Positions 44,560 to 57,700 of a stretch of 64,000 nt of DNA are shown here, piece by piece. Within the stretch, counting starts at the first letter, position 1. Each line of letters opens with the position of its first letter. Location of the stretch: contig JACONQ010000003.1 of the NCBI GenBank assembly GCA_014281115.1, positions 4,464,001 through 4,528,000 of the forward strand, written 5' to 3'. Source of the DNA: Laburnicola sp. R22_1. Its lineage: Eukaryota > Ascomycota > Dothideomycetes > Pleosporales > Didymosphaeriaceae. The translations under genes and the position numbers were made by a program. Under the pieces are notes generated by a model. That model did not search any database. It saw nothing but the letters and a program-made list of their open reading frames with translations, and was not told the DNA's origin.

Positions 44560-47500
44560 AGCCATCCTAAGCTGGACCCAATTCTTCGCAGCTGTACTAT
44601 TGCTTATAGTCCAAAAGCTTCCATCCTTTGTTCTAATTTGTCCAGGTCGACCTCGTGGTTAGTGATCCTACCCTTAACATCTTCAAGTCCAAGTTAATTT
44701 ACAAACTTGGCCTATTTTCTAGCTAGTAGAGCCTTTGTAAGGCCATCTGCTGCTATTTCTTCTAATTATTAGTATTGGATTTTGATAGCTCCATAAGCTA
44801 CTTCTTGTCGAAGCCAATAATTGTGTATATCAACGTGCCTAAGCTTAGTCTGTAATTTGGCAATTTCTTCAGTAACAAGTCGAATAGTTTGTTAATTATC
44901 GCAGTTAATAGTAATTGTTAATAGGGAGAGTTTAATCTTAAGTTTAGTAATCAACTAAGAGGTAAAGAGTGCCTCTTTTGCAACTTGTAAAAGGGCTAGC
45001 AACTTAGCTTTAGTTGTTAAGGTAGTAACTGTGTCTTGCTTGCTCGCCTTCTAGGCAACAAGACCACTAAACAGCTTAATAATGTATCCTTATAAGCTCT
45101 TTCTATCAAGGGTGTTATCGGCGAACGAGGCATCGCTAGCAACCTCATAAGTGTCTGCTCCTCCAAAGCGTAGCCCTAATAATCGAGTGGAGGACAGGTA
45201 AAGCAGTACGCGGTCGGCGGCGTTATAATGCTCCTCGCTAGGATTTGACAGGAATCGCGATAATTAAGAGCTTGCGAATGCGATATTAGGGCGTGTAGTT
45301 ACTGCGGCGTAAAGAATTAATCTAATCTTTCGCTAGTATTAATTAATCTCAGCCTTTGTAGCAAGTCCTTCTTAAGGTAGCAGTTTAACTGCGGACATTA
45401 GGGTATCGTGTTTAAGGTCGCGTTGGTCGATTAGGCGACTAATCTTATCTATATAGGACGCCTAGGACAGCTAGAGTTGCCTGTTTGCACGGTCTCTAAC
45501 AATTTTAATCCCTAGAAACCACTAAAGATTATTACCACTAGTGAGGATAAACTGTGTACTTATCTTTTCCATCACTGCGTTAGCAGCGTGTTTCTGATCT
45601 TTAGAGTAGGCAACGATAAGGTCGTCCACATAGAAGAAGATAATAATACTGTCTTTAATTATATAGCAAGACTTATAAGGGACTATAGTAAAACTAAGAT
45701 CCCTAAGAGCGCTAGTAAATTCTCTCTATCACAGTAGTAGTAAGATTTAAAGACCATACAGTGCCTTGTGTAACTATAGAATAGTGCTAGGTTGTGTGTA
45801 ATCTCGCGGCATTCTTATATAGAATTCTTTGTCCAGATTCGCATGGACGAAAGCGTTGGTGATATTATACTAGCTGAGCTCTAGGTCGTATCGAGCTGCC
45901 ATAGACATAATCAGGCGAAATAATTGTCCTGCGAGGGTTGCAGCATAGGTGTCTTAAGTAGTAAGGTGGCGTTGTTAATCTCCGCGCACTACTAACCTAG
46001 CCTTGCACTTCTAAAATTAATAATATTTATTAAGTTTATAAGTATACACCCACATGCAATTAAGGATTTAGTGGCCGCGTGATCGCACTAGGGTAATGGA
46101 CACCTCACTCTAAGACTTTATTTTCTTATGGCTTTATAGGTATACCTGCTTAGCCTCCTTCCACATATTAAATAGCGGGTGATTGTCTATCTATATTCCG
46201 CTAGATAGAGGTTTTAGTAATTGACTTTAGTGGGGTTTCTGTCCTATTGCGAGCATGCGATTAAATTAAGCTTTGTTAAGCGGCTTCCCCTTATACTTGC
46301 CTCTGCTTCCTACTTGTGTACCTGCTAGGAAAGCGGCTGCCTATAGCACAGCGCGTTAATCTAGCTATGGTAATCCAATAGGTAACTAGTCGTGTTAATT
46401 ATGTTTAAAGCTCGCTATTAATTAGATAAGCAATGCGACAGGTAGAGGTGTCACTAGTGGTGTTGGGTAGGTGTAATTAATCTTCCTCCCTTAGTAATAC
46501 CCTAGCGGGTCTTCTTCTTCATCCTCGCGATTGCGGGTGTTAGTGATTAACTTATTCTTATAGAAGAATTTAGTGTTTTCTTACTTAGGTAGTAGAGGTA
46601 GCAACTCTACTAATTAGGTCTATACAGCAATCTCTTTAGTAGTACTATGTATAAGGTTGTCTAACAGATCCTCTATTTTACCTAAGAACACCTTATCTTT
46701 ATTAAAGATAACGTCGCGTGTACTAATGACTTTATTAAGTAGTAGGATCTATATCCTCCAGATGTTTAATAATTAGTAGCCCACTAGGTATCCAACCTAT
46801 GCCTTTAGGTCTAACCTTTAGAGCTTACTCTTGCCGCGTTTAGTATTATTAGTTAAGGCGAAGGCTTTACAGCCATAGGCCCTAAGGTAAGCCTAGTTTG
46901 GTTTCTTTAGTTAAGTGATAATGCCGTTTTAGAAAGCAACTATTATAAAGAATACTTTGTGTAGTGATTGCCATTAGTTAGCGTAGTTCGGAGTTTAATT
47001 ATATAGGTATATAGCCGCTCGTGTAATTTCTAGCTATAGGTTAAAAGGGAGATTGGCGTTAAGTCGCATTGCACAACCCTTCTTCTTAATTACACCCCCT
47101 AAGCGTTTAGCTCCTCTATTTTAAGCTTGGGTATTAGGTGCTAAAGACTTAATAATAATACCTTTACTAAAGCACTACCTATAAACGTCTTATTTAACTA
47201 AAAAGATCTCATTATTAGATTTAATAACCTTGACTATTATATTAAATTGTACTTTTATAAATAGTACAAATTCCTTTAGCAACTTAATAATTGTTCGTGC
47301 TAGTCGCTGGTTAATTGTCTTTAAGGTAGAAATCCTAAGCTATGCCTAAGAATTAATTAGTGATAAGCATCTGGCTTTTCTCGCTAGTAAAGCTCCAATC
47401 TTTATAATTGTGAAAGTCTATAGCAACTCTCTTACCAGGACTATTATTAATTTGCCTAGGTTGTTATCTAATTTGTTACTTAAGCTTTAATCTACTATAG

Positions 47501-49396
47501 GCGTCGCATTAGACTATAGTAAGTCCTTTAAGGCGCACCCCCTTATAGTAATTTATAGTGTGTTCTAGTGCCTAAGGACCTAGGTGGCCTAGTTATTTAT
47601 GCCATATAATAGCGTCTGCCTTCTGCGCACCTTATATAGTGCGCGTTATAATTTTGTGTGTGGCATACGTACTATTATATATAGTACGATTTTGTTTAGG
47701 CATGTATTCTAGTACCTATTAACCATAGAGTTCTTAAAGGTTAGCCAGGACTATATTGTCCCTTCTCTTAATTATTATTAGATCTGCCTTTGTGTCCTAC
47801 TAGAGGCCTTGCCTGCGGAGTAATTAGAAGGACACAAGATTGCATAGGAGATTAGGGCAGTAGGTAATATTATCTAGCCTTAGTACCCTATTTCTATGTA
47901 CGCTCTTAACGTGTAGATAGACACTCCTATATCCCCTTATCTAAACTTATAATAATCCCGCCCATATAAAGTCTCCTGGCGATAGTGGTCGCATCGTGAC
48001 AAAACAGTTAATATTGTTAAAAATGTGGCATGTTATGCGAGAATTGAGAATTGCGGAGTAACGTAGTGGATAGGTATTTAGGTCTAAGTAGTAGGAAGAT
48101 GCAATAGCATTAAAGCTCGCTAAGAGAATAGTAATTTGTCTGCTATCTAGTTATTTATTATTAGTAACCTTAGTAATTTAGGTTAGAGTAGGAGTATGCG
48201 ATAGTTTAATTCTAGGTGTTTAAGACCTTAGTCTTTTCACCTTTCTTATCTCCTCTTATAGATCTAAATTATTTTAGATTCTGTATTGTACTATATCTAT
48301 AAAGCTAGGTTGTGGCCTAAACTACTCTGGTGCATAATCTGGGTATACATAGAAGCAGTCTTTTAGACTATGCCTTTGTCTATAAGTAGGGCATTTTCTG
48401 CCTTTAACTACTATTATATCCTCTATTAAGGACTGCTTAGATATAATACTTTAACCAAAGGATTGTTTTTATTAAGGTCTCCCCCGTCCATATTAGTTAT
48501 TCGTAGAAGATGGCGCGTCTTTAGTAGCGTAAGAGGCGTCCCTATTAGTGTCTAGGGTAGATACACTACTAGTAGCGAGAGATGGCTCACTAGTAGCAAA
48601 GGCGCCCCTATGCTATTTGCCCTTAATTAGGTGGAGTATTGCTATATATTCTTAGAAGCGTTTTATTATCTCCTTCCTTGTTATATCTACGTCTTGGCGT
48701 CCAGTTTCTTAAAAGGACACGCCCTAGGTAGGGGCAGTCTTTATAATCGCAGTTAGGAAGTCCTTTATAGTATTATGGATTAATTATACTTTAGCGACAT
48801 TGTTTATCTCTGCTTCTATAGCTGCCTAATCATACTTAGTTAGCCAGGTATTCTAGTTTAAGGGTTGTCTTATTGGCTTAAGAGCCTATAGGTATCGTGC
48901 TCTCGCCCTATCCCGCTTATCTTCCTTATTAACGCCTACTGTCTGCGTTAGAGATTTAATCTATTTTTAGATCTGCTCTCTAGACTTGCAGTAGTTACGT
49001 TGCAGGTATTGCGACACAGTAGATTGGATATAGATAACTACTTTCTTAAGACTTATTCTCTCTTCTTAGTATTCTTTATCCTTAATCTTATAGTCCTTAA
49101 GCTATATCTTATAGAACTTAATGTCCTCCTTATATGCCTTAAGGCCTGAGTTTAATAGCTCTGATAGGCGTGTTGGAGAGTTCTATTAATTGTTGTCGTT
49201 TACGCGGATAATCAGTCGCTATTTCTGGCGGCGACGGCGGTGTCGGCTTTTCGCGTGGGAGTTTGGCTCTGTCTGGATTAATAATGGGCCATATATCTAT
49301 TGGCTCGCATCGCGCTTTTAGCTACTGCAGCCATGGTGTATAGTTAGTGTAATTAGTCAACACGATCGTTAAGTCGCGGAGCGTTAATAGCGACAT
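44560..49396 (-). pseudogene. Copia C gag-pol remnant
   Basis: ATG at 49396 starts MSLLTLRDLT. Gag extends to a zinc knuckle near 48360-48400 where the second Cys is Tyr (CPTYRQRHSLKDC; TGT to TAT, RIP type). Integrase is around 46500-47500, RT about 45550-46250 with the catalytic box intact as FYVDDL (45621-45632), RNase H to about 44900. Numerous TAA/TAG stops. It cannot be translated as written. Confidence 0.85.
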
Positions 49397-49437
49397 TGTC
49401 TTTTCTTAGGGTCGATTAAGGCAGTGAGACTCTTAAT

Positions 49438-49672
49438 TGTCAGATTTAATAGTGTTCTGTCACTTTAAGATAATATATTAATAAGAATTAATAACTGTGA
49501 TAATTTATTGTAATGGAGAAGCCTAGCTATCGCGAGAAGTTTCTATCTATGCTAAGGCCCTTGTACTATCTAGGATAGTACAGGGGCAATACAAAACAGT
49601 AGTGCGCCAGCCTCCTTAGTGTATTTTACAGAGAGATTATCACTAGAATGCACAGTAACCGTCTATCTAACA
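49438..49672 (-). repeat. 5' LTR of Copia C
   Basis: 235 bp. By my alignment it differs from the left LTR at 13 positions, every one a CpA or TpG in the left copy and TpA here. Immediately inside, minus strand, lies ATTAAGAGTCTCACTGCC, also present behind the 5' LTRs of elements D and E. Confidence 0.95.
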
Positions 49673-51301
49673 AGATTACTATCCTCTTTAAAACTGTTAG
49701 GCGTCTTTGCGTAGAGCTTGCGATTAAGTATAGAGTTAAGGAAAGCGTTGGGTATATTGTACTACTTAAGCTCTAATCTAAAGTAATTAGCAATTGTAAC
49801 AACTGCTTAAAAGGTGCGTGTAGTAAGCGTAGCCATATACGTGTTGCTAAACTGCTTCTGCAAGTCGCCTTATATAATAAGTTAAGCTTTATATTTATAG
49901 AGGTAGTTATCCTTATTAATCTTGTATATAAATACCCATATAAGCGGGATTACCTCCACGCCTTTGTCTAGCGCGGATTGTAGCGTTGCTAAGGTCTTGT
50001 AGAAGCAGCCCTTACTCTAGACCTCTTAATACTTACGCTTAGTAGCTTTTATAAACTGCTTACTATGTAAATAAGTCTTAAGCTAACCTATATACTGCGG
50101 GGGAGGCGGCAACTAACTTTGGTAAATTTAAAAGTTGTCTGCTTTGTTATTATTAATTATAATTATAACAAAGGTATATAAGTATAACTCTATATTTTAT
50201 ACTCCTAGTTAAATTGTGTAAGTCTTAGAATTGCCTAGATGAGTAGGTGCCTTACGCACACGCTTTGTAGTAACGATATTATCTTATAAGAGATTTAGAT
50301 CGCGTTAATATAGCGTGTTATTATCGCGTTAATTAGGTATATAGCCTTTAATCTTAGTGGCTAACTAACTAGTGGCGTCTTGCTATGTAGGCGATAGATA
50401 ATAATTTCTTGTTGTAGAACGTCCTATAAGATAATCTACTATTGTATTATATTTAATAGATTTGTTAACTTTATTAAGTGAGTTAATTAACTTACTTCCT
50501 ACTAATAGCTTTGTTAAGGGCGTTAGTATAACTAATAGTGCTATAATTATAGTGGTTTTATTATGTATATATTGCTAATATGTTATTATAAGCTTATTAA
50601 TAGAGATATTATTGTTGTTATAAGTCTCTGGGATATCTAGCAGCTTAATTACCTCCTCTATTACGTTGTTATTAGCATAGCCATTACAACCTTTATAAAA
50701 GGTTAATGCGTTAAACATAACATTATAGGTATAGACAACGCAATCCTTTGTGGGTAGCTAGATTCTAAAGACGTTTGTACTATTATAGCCTATAAGATAA
50801 CTAATTAGAGCGCGTAAGGCTGTCTTTACTTCGCGTAGTAGGTGTTTATTAAGGACGTACGCACAATAGCCAATTAGACAGAGATGGCTAGTCGCTAGTT
50901 TCTTACCCCAGACAACCTCATATAGCGTACGCTAGTTAAGGATTGCTGTTGACGTTTAATTAATTAAGTATACTGCTATCTTTATTATCTTATTTAACAG
51001 TCACTCTGGCAGATTACCCTATAGGCGTAGAGCTTATGCCTTTATTATAATAACTTTGCTAGCAATCTCTACTTCTCTATTCTAAGCTAGCGTATCTAAA
51101 GCGCAAAGCTTAAAGCGTATACCTAGGTTAGCACAAAGTTACTCTATAAAGTAGACAATACTGCGCTCTATATTAAGCTTAAGAGCGATAATATTACAGT
51201 TGTATTAACGCTAAATCTATTATATAAGGTTTTAGAGCTAGTAGTAGAGTTAAGCCTCTAACTTTATTATAAAGGTATTTGTCTTATGCTAGTAAAAGTA
51301 C
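49673..51301 (-). pseudogene. Copia F, integrase and RT N-half between C and pogo copy 2
   Basis: On minus: integrase C-terminal part (YEVVWGKKLATSHL, LISYLIGYNSTNVF; about 50950-50780), then RT N-terminal part (GVEVIPLIWVFIYK; AFLN...KLYAKTP, about 49960-49700). It reads on across element C to 44308. Stops are RIP-like. Confidence 0.82.
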
Positions 51302-51303
51302 TA

Positions 51304-53154
51304 ACGTGTTTACAAGCGAGCCGCGCGTACAAGTGAGCCGCGCGCCCCACCAAGTCTCTCAGCCTTTTGCAGGCTGTATATCAACAACGCATCAAAATTC
51401 TATTAATATAATAGCTATCCTAAATCAAGCAGTATCTATAGAAGCTTTCTTGCACGTACGTGAGTTGTGCCCAGGCTCCCTGCAGCGCGTGCAGCGCGCT
51501 GAAGCCTGCCGGCTCGCACCTGACCGCGCCTGGCTATACCGCGTTTCTCCCTCTAGTTGCTGCTTAATAGCCTTCTGAGCAATAATATCCTCTCCTTTTG
51601 CCTTTAATAGGGTGCCTTGCTTCTAGATCTGCTTCTTTTTGCGCTGTTTACGCGTTGTAGCTGCCTTATTTGCCCTTTATAGACTAGCTATCTTATTGCG
51701 CATAAGCACTATTGAATGCGCCATTCTCTTAGCCCCTCTTATAAGCTGATCAAGCGACTGGATAACTGATATAGGAGAGGATCCTTAATGCCTTTAGATC
51801 TGCTCACGAACTAGAGTTAACTGAGCGCCTAGCTTGCGCGCGTTGCTTGGTGTTGCAGACTCCCATAGGGCCTCTAGTAGGGCTGCTAGCGACGGCGTAC
51901 GAAGCTTCACATCAAGCTCTAATATCACCGCCTCTGGATCGTGTGGGACTAGCCCAGCGCCTCGAAAGCTTGCGCAGATATTCTCCTTTATAATTGACTG
52001 GTCGTAGGCGGCGCGGAAGGCTGGTAGGAACTCAAGCTTGGTGATATGGTTGATGTGGTCGCGTATTAGGCCCTCGACCTGGCGCCCGTACGCCCGCTTC
52101 AACGGCGAGAAACAGCCAACGTTAAGCGGCTGCAGAAGGTGTGACGAATGTGGCGGCATATAGAGAGTGTAGATCTTATTCTCCTTGCAGATCTCCTGGA
52201 ATTTAAGCGAGTTGTAACTCTTATAGCTGTTAAGTATTAGTAGCTAACGCGCGCCCACTCTACGCTCTACTGTATGCTTAATAAAATGCTGTAGCTAGGC
52301 AACACTAAGCTCGTTTGTAGTCTAGCCATTGTCGCTAAAACTAATAGCCCAGTCACCTGGTATATTGTCGCCCTCGTACTAGGCAGAGAGGTGGTACTGG
52401 CTAGCGAAGATGATAAAGGGCGGGATTGCCCACCTAGTAGCGTTGATTCCGTGGATCGCCGTCACCCACTCACAATTGCCTGGCTGGATCGCTTTTGGCT
52501 GGCCACGCCTCTCTAAGCCAGTAACGACTAGCTGGGAGGATATTTTACCCATTAGAAAGCCAGTCTCGTCGAAGTTAAAGGTATCCTTGTCGCAGATACT
52601 GTAGGTGGCCTTTGTACGTGCTACTAGCTTAAACTAGGCCTGTATAACTGTCGGGTCCTCGCAAAGGGCTCGCTGTCGATTGTAGGGTCGATTAAATCGC
52701 GTTGTGAGGCTGTCTGTTCGCTTAACAAAGTTCCTAGGCCACTGCTGGCCAACGTGGCCTGCGCTGCGCTCAGTGAGCAGCTTATTCGCCATATCTCGTA
52801 CAGCACCTAGAGTGGGCGCAAAGCCTCGCGAATCTAGGTCAAGTATATGCTTAACAATCACCTCCTCTTTAAGCTTGGTAAGCTTCTTTGATTTGGGCTT
52901 AGAGTTGCGTCGCGCAGCGATTCCTGCGCGTTGGCTGCGAAGTGTTGTTTTAGGGACGCAAAACGTTGCGGCAGCGCGTTTTATACTTCGTATTTGACTG
53001 GAATTGATAGCTAAAAGAGCTAGGTAGATATTTGCTTCTTTATAGCGCAATTGAGCAGATAATGGTTGAGCTATTATAGTTTGTATAAGACGCGTTGTAG
53101 AAAGTTGGTGGGGCGCGTGGCTCACTTGTACGCGCGGCTCGCTTGTAAACACGT
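51304..53154 (-). mobile_element. pogo/Fot1-type DNA transposon, copy 2
   Basis: 1851 bp with TIRs of 50 bp (ACGTGTTTACAAGCGAGCC... ; one mismatch) and TA duplication (51302-51303, 53155-53156). It is inserted in Copia F. TIRs and interior are less RIP-eroded than in copy 1. Confidence 0.95.
51794..53120 (-). pseudogene. pogo/Fot1 transposase with two catalytic residues lost
   Basis: The minus frame from inside the right TIR carries a psq HTH (IRSIKRAAATFCVPKTTLRS) and a CENP-B-type HTH (VKHILDLDSRGFAPT...MANKLL, RNFVKR). FDETGF (first acid) is intact at about 52560-52580. The second acid is Asn (LLILNSYKS, about 52225-52255) and the third is Asn (LQPLNVGCF, about 52105-52130). Both are GAC to AAC after T, that is TpG to TpA. 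No ATG follows the TIR; an ATA near 53080 could be a mutated ATG. The C-terminal 121 codons are open and end at 51794. Confidence 0.88.
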
Positions 53155-53156
53155 TA

Positions 53157-53690
53157 ATAGATAGTATAAACACCTTATTTGTCTCTATTATAGTATAACT
53201 CTCCTTGTTGTCGTAGTTATATAATGTTAACTAAGATTTAGTAGAAAGGATAAATAGCGTCTTATAGCGTATGATAGGAAACCTGCTCTATAAGTTTTAA
53301 CTCTATATAAATTTAACAGAAATCTTATTATAGTAAATCCGTTTAGTTTACCTTTACACTATCGACGTTGTCAGATAGGTAATTAACGACTTTGCGGCCT
53401 AGATGGCCCCAGATCTAATAAGCAAGTTTTGGAGAGATCTCTTAAGTCTTTAAAGTAGTTAATAGGTGGGTAGCCATTGCAATTAAGGATAACTTTAATA
53501 GACAATGCGACGCGTTAGTATTAACTAGCCAGTGGCCCTTGCAATACTCTAGGTAAGTAATAATACTATCTTTATTATATAGCGTATCTCTACCTAAGTT
53601 AAAATAAACTCTAATATCTCGACAACATTCTAGTCTAATAACGCTAGTAATAAAGCCGCGTATAAGAGCTACGTAAGAAATCTATAAAGG
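53157..53690 (-). pseudogene. Copia F, pre-integrase part right of pogo copy 2
   Basis: On minus: YFNLGRDTLYNKDSI, GHWLV, then a HLGRKVV stretch resembling the gag/pre-integrase HLG motif. It continues leftward across the pogo element into the integrase at 51301. The 5' end of F (LTR, gag) was not found; the boundary with G is at roughly 53690-53760. Confidence 0.7.
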
Positions 53691-53769
53691 CGTTAGGCAA
53701 TAGAAGACCTATCCTAGTTCTTAGAGGTAAGAGTTATACAAGACCGCTTAAAGCAGAAGCTTTGGCTTA

Positions 53770-54510
53770 TATAAGATACGTATATTAATAAGGTTTATAA
53801 GAAATATAGCATCTAACTAGTAGGCTATAAGAAACCTAAGTTTCTACTAGACGTTAACTCGCTTAACAAGTCGCTTAAGAAGACTAACACTAGCCACACA
53901 AAGCTTTATTAGGAGCTTATTAGCCATCTGGCATATATTATATACTAGACGCAACCTAATATTACTTATAGTTATATTATACTTGCTTACTATCTTATTA
54001 ATTCTAGACAGTCGCATATTGTAGCAGTACAACACGTTTGGTATTACCTACTAGCAACTTAGTATTACGCTATTAAAGGATCTTATAACAATAATATTAT
54101 AGAAATAGTCTTTAATAAGTAGGACTATCGCAATCTATTGTTCTTTAGGGCATTAGATGCCTTATACGCCGACAATTAGGAGACTTATTATAGCTCACAA
54201 GGCTAGTGCTTCTTCCTCTATAGTATAATTGTTAACTAGAAGGCTACTATCCAGCGTATAGTCACCAAATTAACCACAGAATTAGAGCTATTATCTATCT
54301 TATTTGCTAGATCGCAGATAGTAGAGTGGCTTTGCTTCTTTAACAGTATCTTATTTAAAACAGGCGTACTGCCTATAATATACTATAATAACTAGCAGAT
54401 AGTAGAAATTATTAATAAGGATCTAGATTAGCTCCATATAAAGCTCTGCCACGTTAATATCTATTAACTCTAGATACGATAAGAAGTAGAGCATTAACAA
54501 CTTATAGTTA
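53770..54510 (+). pseudogene. Copia G, RT end and RNase H (left of element D)
   Basis: On plus: KLYQELIGHLAYIIY.TRPNITYSYIILAYYL, then YADN.ETYYSSQGQCFFLY, KATIQRIVTK, SQIVEWLCFFNS, IYYNNQQIVEIINKD and KLCHVNIY: the RT-to-RNase H part of a Ty1/copia element. Interrupted at 54510 by element D and resumed at 59666. TAG/TAA replace Gln/Trp codons. Confidence 0.85.
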
Positions 54511-54696
54511 TGTCAGATTTAATAGTTAAATGCGATAATGCGCCTTAATAGATAATGATAATTGTATTGTGTTTGTGTCCTCTGTGTTTGGCTAGTTCTG
54601 ACTTCTTCGCTAGTGTGCTAAGCCAGGTGGTCCCTGCTTTATTATACAGATCTAACCTCAACGCGCTTGTTCTATCTAACAGCTGCATATCTAACA
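54511..54696 (-). repeat. 3' LTR of Copia D
   Basis: TGTCAGATTT...ATATCTAACA, 186 bp. Confidence 0.94.
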
Positions 54697-54719
54697 CACC
54701 CCCTTAGCTTGGAAGATCC

Positions 54720-57700
54720 TTGTAAGCTGAACTATTTAGCAGCCTGTTATTCTAAAGTAAGGTTATTAAGGTGCCCTTAAATTTCCTTAAGAGGTGCTTT
54801 ATTCGCTACTTTGCGTTCTGTTATCTTAACTAGCCCAAGTTAGGTTAGAAACCCTTTCTACTTATTAACTAGGAGGACCTTTATAAAGCCGTCGGCGATT
54901 ATTTCTGCCAATTATATGTACTCCACCTTAATCTTTCTAGTAGAGACTTCCTATCTTAACTAGTAATTATAAATATCAACGTGTTGTAGTTTAGTCTAAA
55001 GCCTAGATATCTCCTTAGTAACTAGTCAAATAGTTTGCTTATTATCGTATTAGATAGTAATTAACAATAAGCGCAGTTTAATCTGCAGTTTATCTAGTAG
55101 TCTTAATATAAAGATTGCTTCCTTAGCCACTTGCGATAAGGTAAGAAGCTCTACTTTAGTTATCAAAGTTATAACAGTGTCTTGTTTGCTTGCTTTCCAG
55201 GCAATAAGTCTATTAAATAGCTTAATAGCATATCCTTACAAGCTCTTTCTGTCTAGTGTGTTGTTAGCAAATAAGGCATCGCTGGCTACTTAAAGGCAGT
55301 TGCCTCCTCTAAGCTGCAGTGCTCTCCATCTAGTGCTTAATAAGTATAGTAGTACTCGATTAGCGGCATTATAATATTCTAAGCCCAGATTTAACAGAAA
55401 TTAAGCTAGCCTTAAGGTTGCAAAGGCTATGTCTAGTTAAGTTATTACTACCGCGAACAAAAGCAATCCAATCTTGCGTTAGTATTTGTTAATTTCTAAG
55501 GGTATTACTAAGCCGTCTCGTAGTTTTAGCTTAATAGCTACTATTAGGGTATCGTGTCGAATATCCCTCTTATTAACTAATCGACTAATCTTGTCTAAGT
55601 AGGCAGCCTAAGAGAGTTAAATTATCCTAGTCTTTTAATCTCTAATAATCTCTACGCTAAGGAACCACTAAAGGTTATTTCCTCCACTTAAGGTATATTT
55701 TTCTTATAGGCGCTTAATTACTTGTTAGGCTTCTTCCTCTTTCTGCTTATAAAAAGCTAAGATAATATCGTCAATATAAAAGAAGATAATAATTCCGTCT
55801 TTAAGAAGGCAGCATGGCTTATAAGGCACTATCTAGAAACCTAGAGCTTTAAGTGTTAAGGTAAACTCTTTCTACTAAAAGAGTGATGAGATCCAAAGAC
55901 TATATAAAGCCTTATTAACTTAAAGTATTATTCTAGGCTTCTAATAGCCATAGGGCATTCTTATATATACCTCTCGGTCCATACTTACATAGACAAAAGC
56001 GTTTATAACGTTATATTGCTTAAGCTCCATATTATAGTAAGCTACTATTGCCACTAGTATTCGAAATAACCTACTAGCAAGCGTGGCTGCATAAGTGTCT
56101 TAAGAGGTAATATTTTATTATTAATCGCCCTAAATGACTAGCCGTGCCTTACACTTTAGTAAGCGATGGTATTTGTTAAGCTTATAGGTGTATACCCACA
56201 TATAGTCAAGAATCTACTATCCTATTAGTTTAATCTTCTTTATTAGTACTTCTAACCATAATTTCATTTGTTTATAGCTTACAAGGTAATCCCGCTCTAC
56301 TTTTTTAAACAATTCGCCCATTAGGTAATCCTCAAGCTTAGTACGGCACGTTGGCAAAGGTGGGAGTTAACTTTAATAGGGCTTTAAGCCTTTAGCAAGC
56401 GTTCTTATTATCTTAGCCTTATCTATAACATCCCCTCTATATTTCCCAACGTGGCTAGCTTAAGTTCCTACCATAAAGGCGGCTGCCTAGGAGACAGTTT
56501 TAGATAACCCTTTTAGGTTTATTTCTAATTTATTTCCAGCCATTAACTACGCAAGTAATGCCGCAGGTAGTAGTATAGTTAGAGAAGTCAGATAGTTATC
56601 CCTAATCTTCACTCCTTAGTAGTAGCCTAGTAGGTCTACTTCGCCTTAGAGATTTAATAAGCCTCCAACAGTGTCGTCTTTATAAAAGGACTCTGTCTCT
56701 AGTTAATAACTTAGTGTTAGAAGTTCGATTATTCTTATATATGTGACAATTTCCTCCAGTGTACTATGCATAAGGTTATCCATAAGGTCCTTAGTTTTGC
56801 CACTAAAGACAGTTTGTTTGTTAAAGATAACATCGCGAGTGCTTATTACCTTAGCAAGTAACAGTATCCAAATTCGATAGATGTTTAAGGACCGGTATCC
56901 TACTAGGTAACTAATCCAAGCCTTTAGGTCTAGGCGTTATAGCCTTAATTTATCTTAATATATATTATCTATTATTGTAAACGCTTTGCAGCCATACGCT
57001 TTAAGATAAGTAAGATTAGGTTTCTTAATTAAGGTGACTACTCTGTTATTTAGAGCAACTCGTATAAAGAATATCTTATATGGCGTTTTCTAGTTGTTCG
57101 CATAATTTAGTGTTTAATTATAGAGGTATACTACAGCTCTTATAACTTTAGGCCATAGTTCCTAGGGTAGGTTAGCATTAAGACACATCGCGCGCAATTT
57201 CTCTTTATTTACACCCCCTAAGCGTTTAGCACCTCTATTTTAAGCTTGTGTATCTAGGGCAAAAGGCTTAACAGTAATTCCTTGTAATGCCAACTAGCGC
57301 TCGATTTCCGGTTTCACCATTGTAATCTCGTTGTCCGCTTTAATAACCTTGACCGTAATATTATAATAGTTTTTAAGGAAGAGAAAGAAGTTTAATAGAA
57401 CTTTAATAACCAACTTTACTAGTCGATTATCTTTAAAATAAAAGTCCCATTACAGGCCTAAGTACCTATTAGTAATATGCATCTAGCTTCTTTCGCTAGT
57501 GCTACTTTGCGTCTCATAGGCATAAAAGTTAATAGCCAGTCTTTCTCCTAGTCCTTTATCATTAATTCGCGGTGCTCGGCTAATTTGTCGCCAGATCTTT
57601 GCTTTCCCACAGGAGTTGCATTAAACTATTATAACTCCCTTAACTCGCACCCCTTTAGCTTGCTGCACAAGATATTTAATAGCTGCTAGTCTAGAGTGTC

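Larger units (their letters stand above)
44309..49672 (-). mobile_element. Copia element C, full length
   Basis: 5364 bp with 235 bp LTRs (TGTCAG...CTGACA) and target duplication AGATT (44304-44308 and 49673-49677). A polypurine tract (AAGGGGGTG on minus) adjoins the left LTR. It is inserted into the RT gene of the older Copia F in the same orientation. Confidence 0.96.

Noticed and set aside
51279..51578. Plus-strand ORF over the left pogo TIR
   Set aside because: It starts in the flank and runs through the TIR into non-coding element DNA; no domain.
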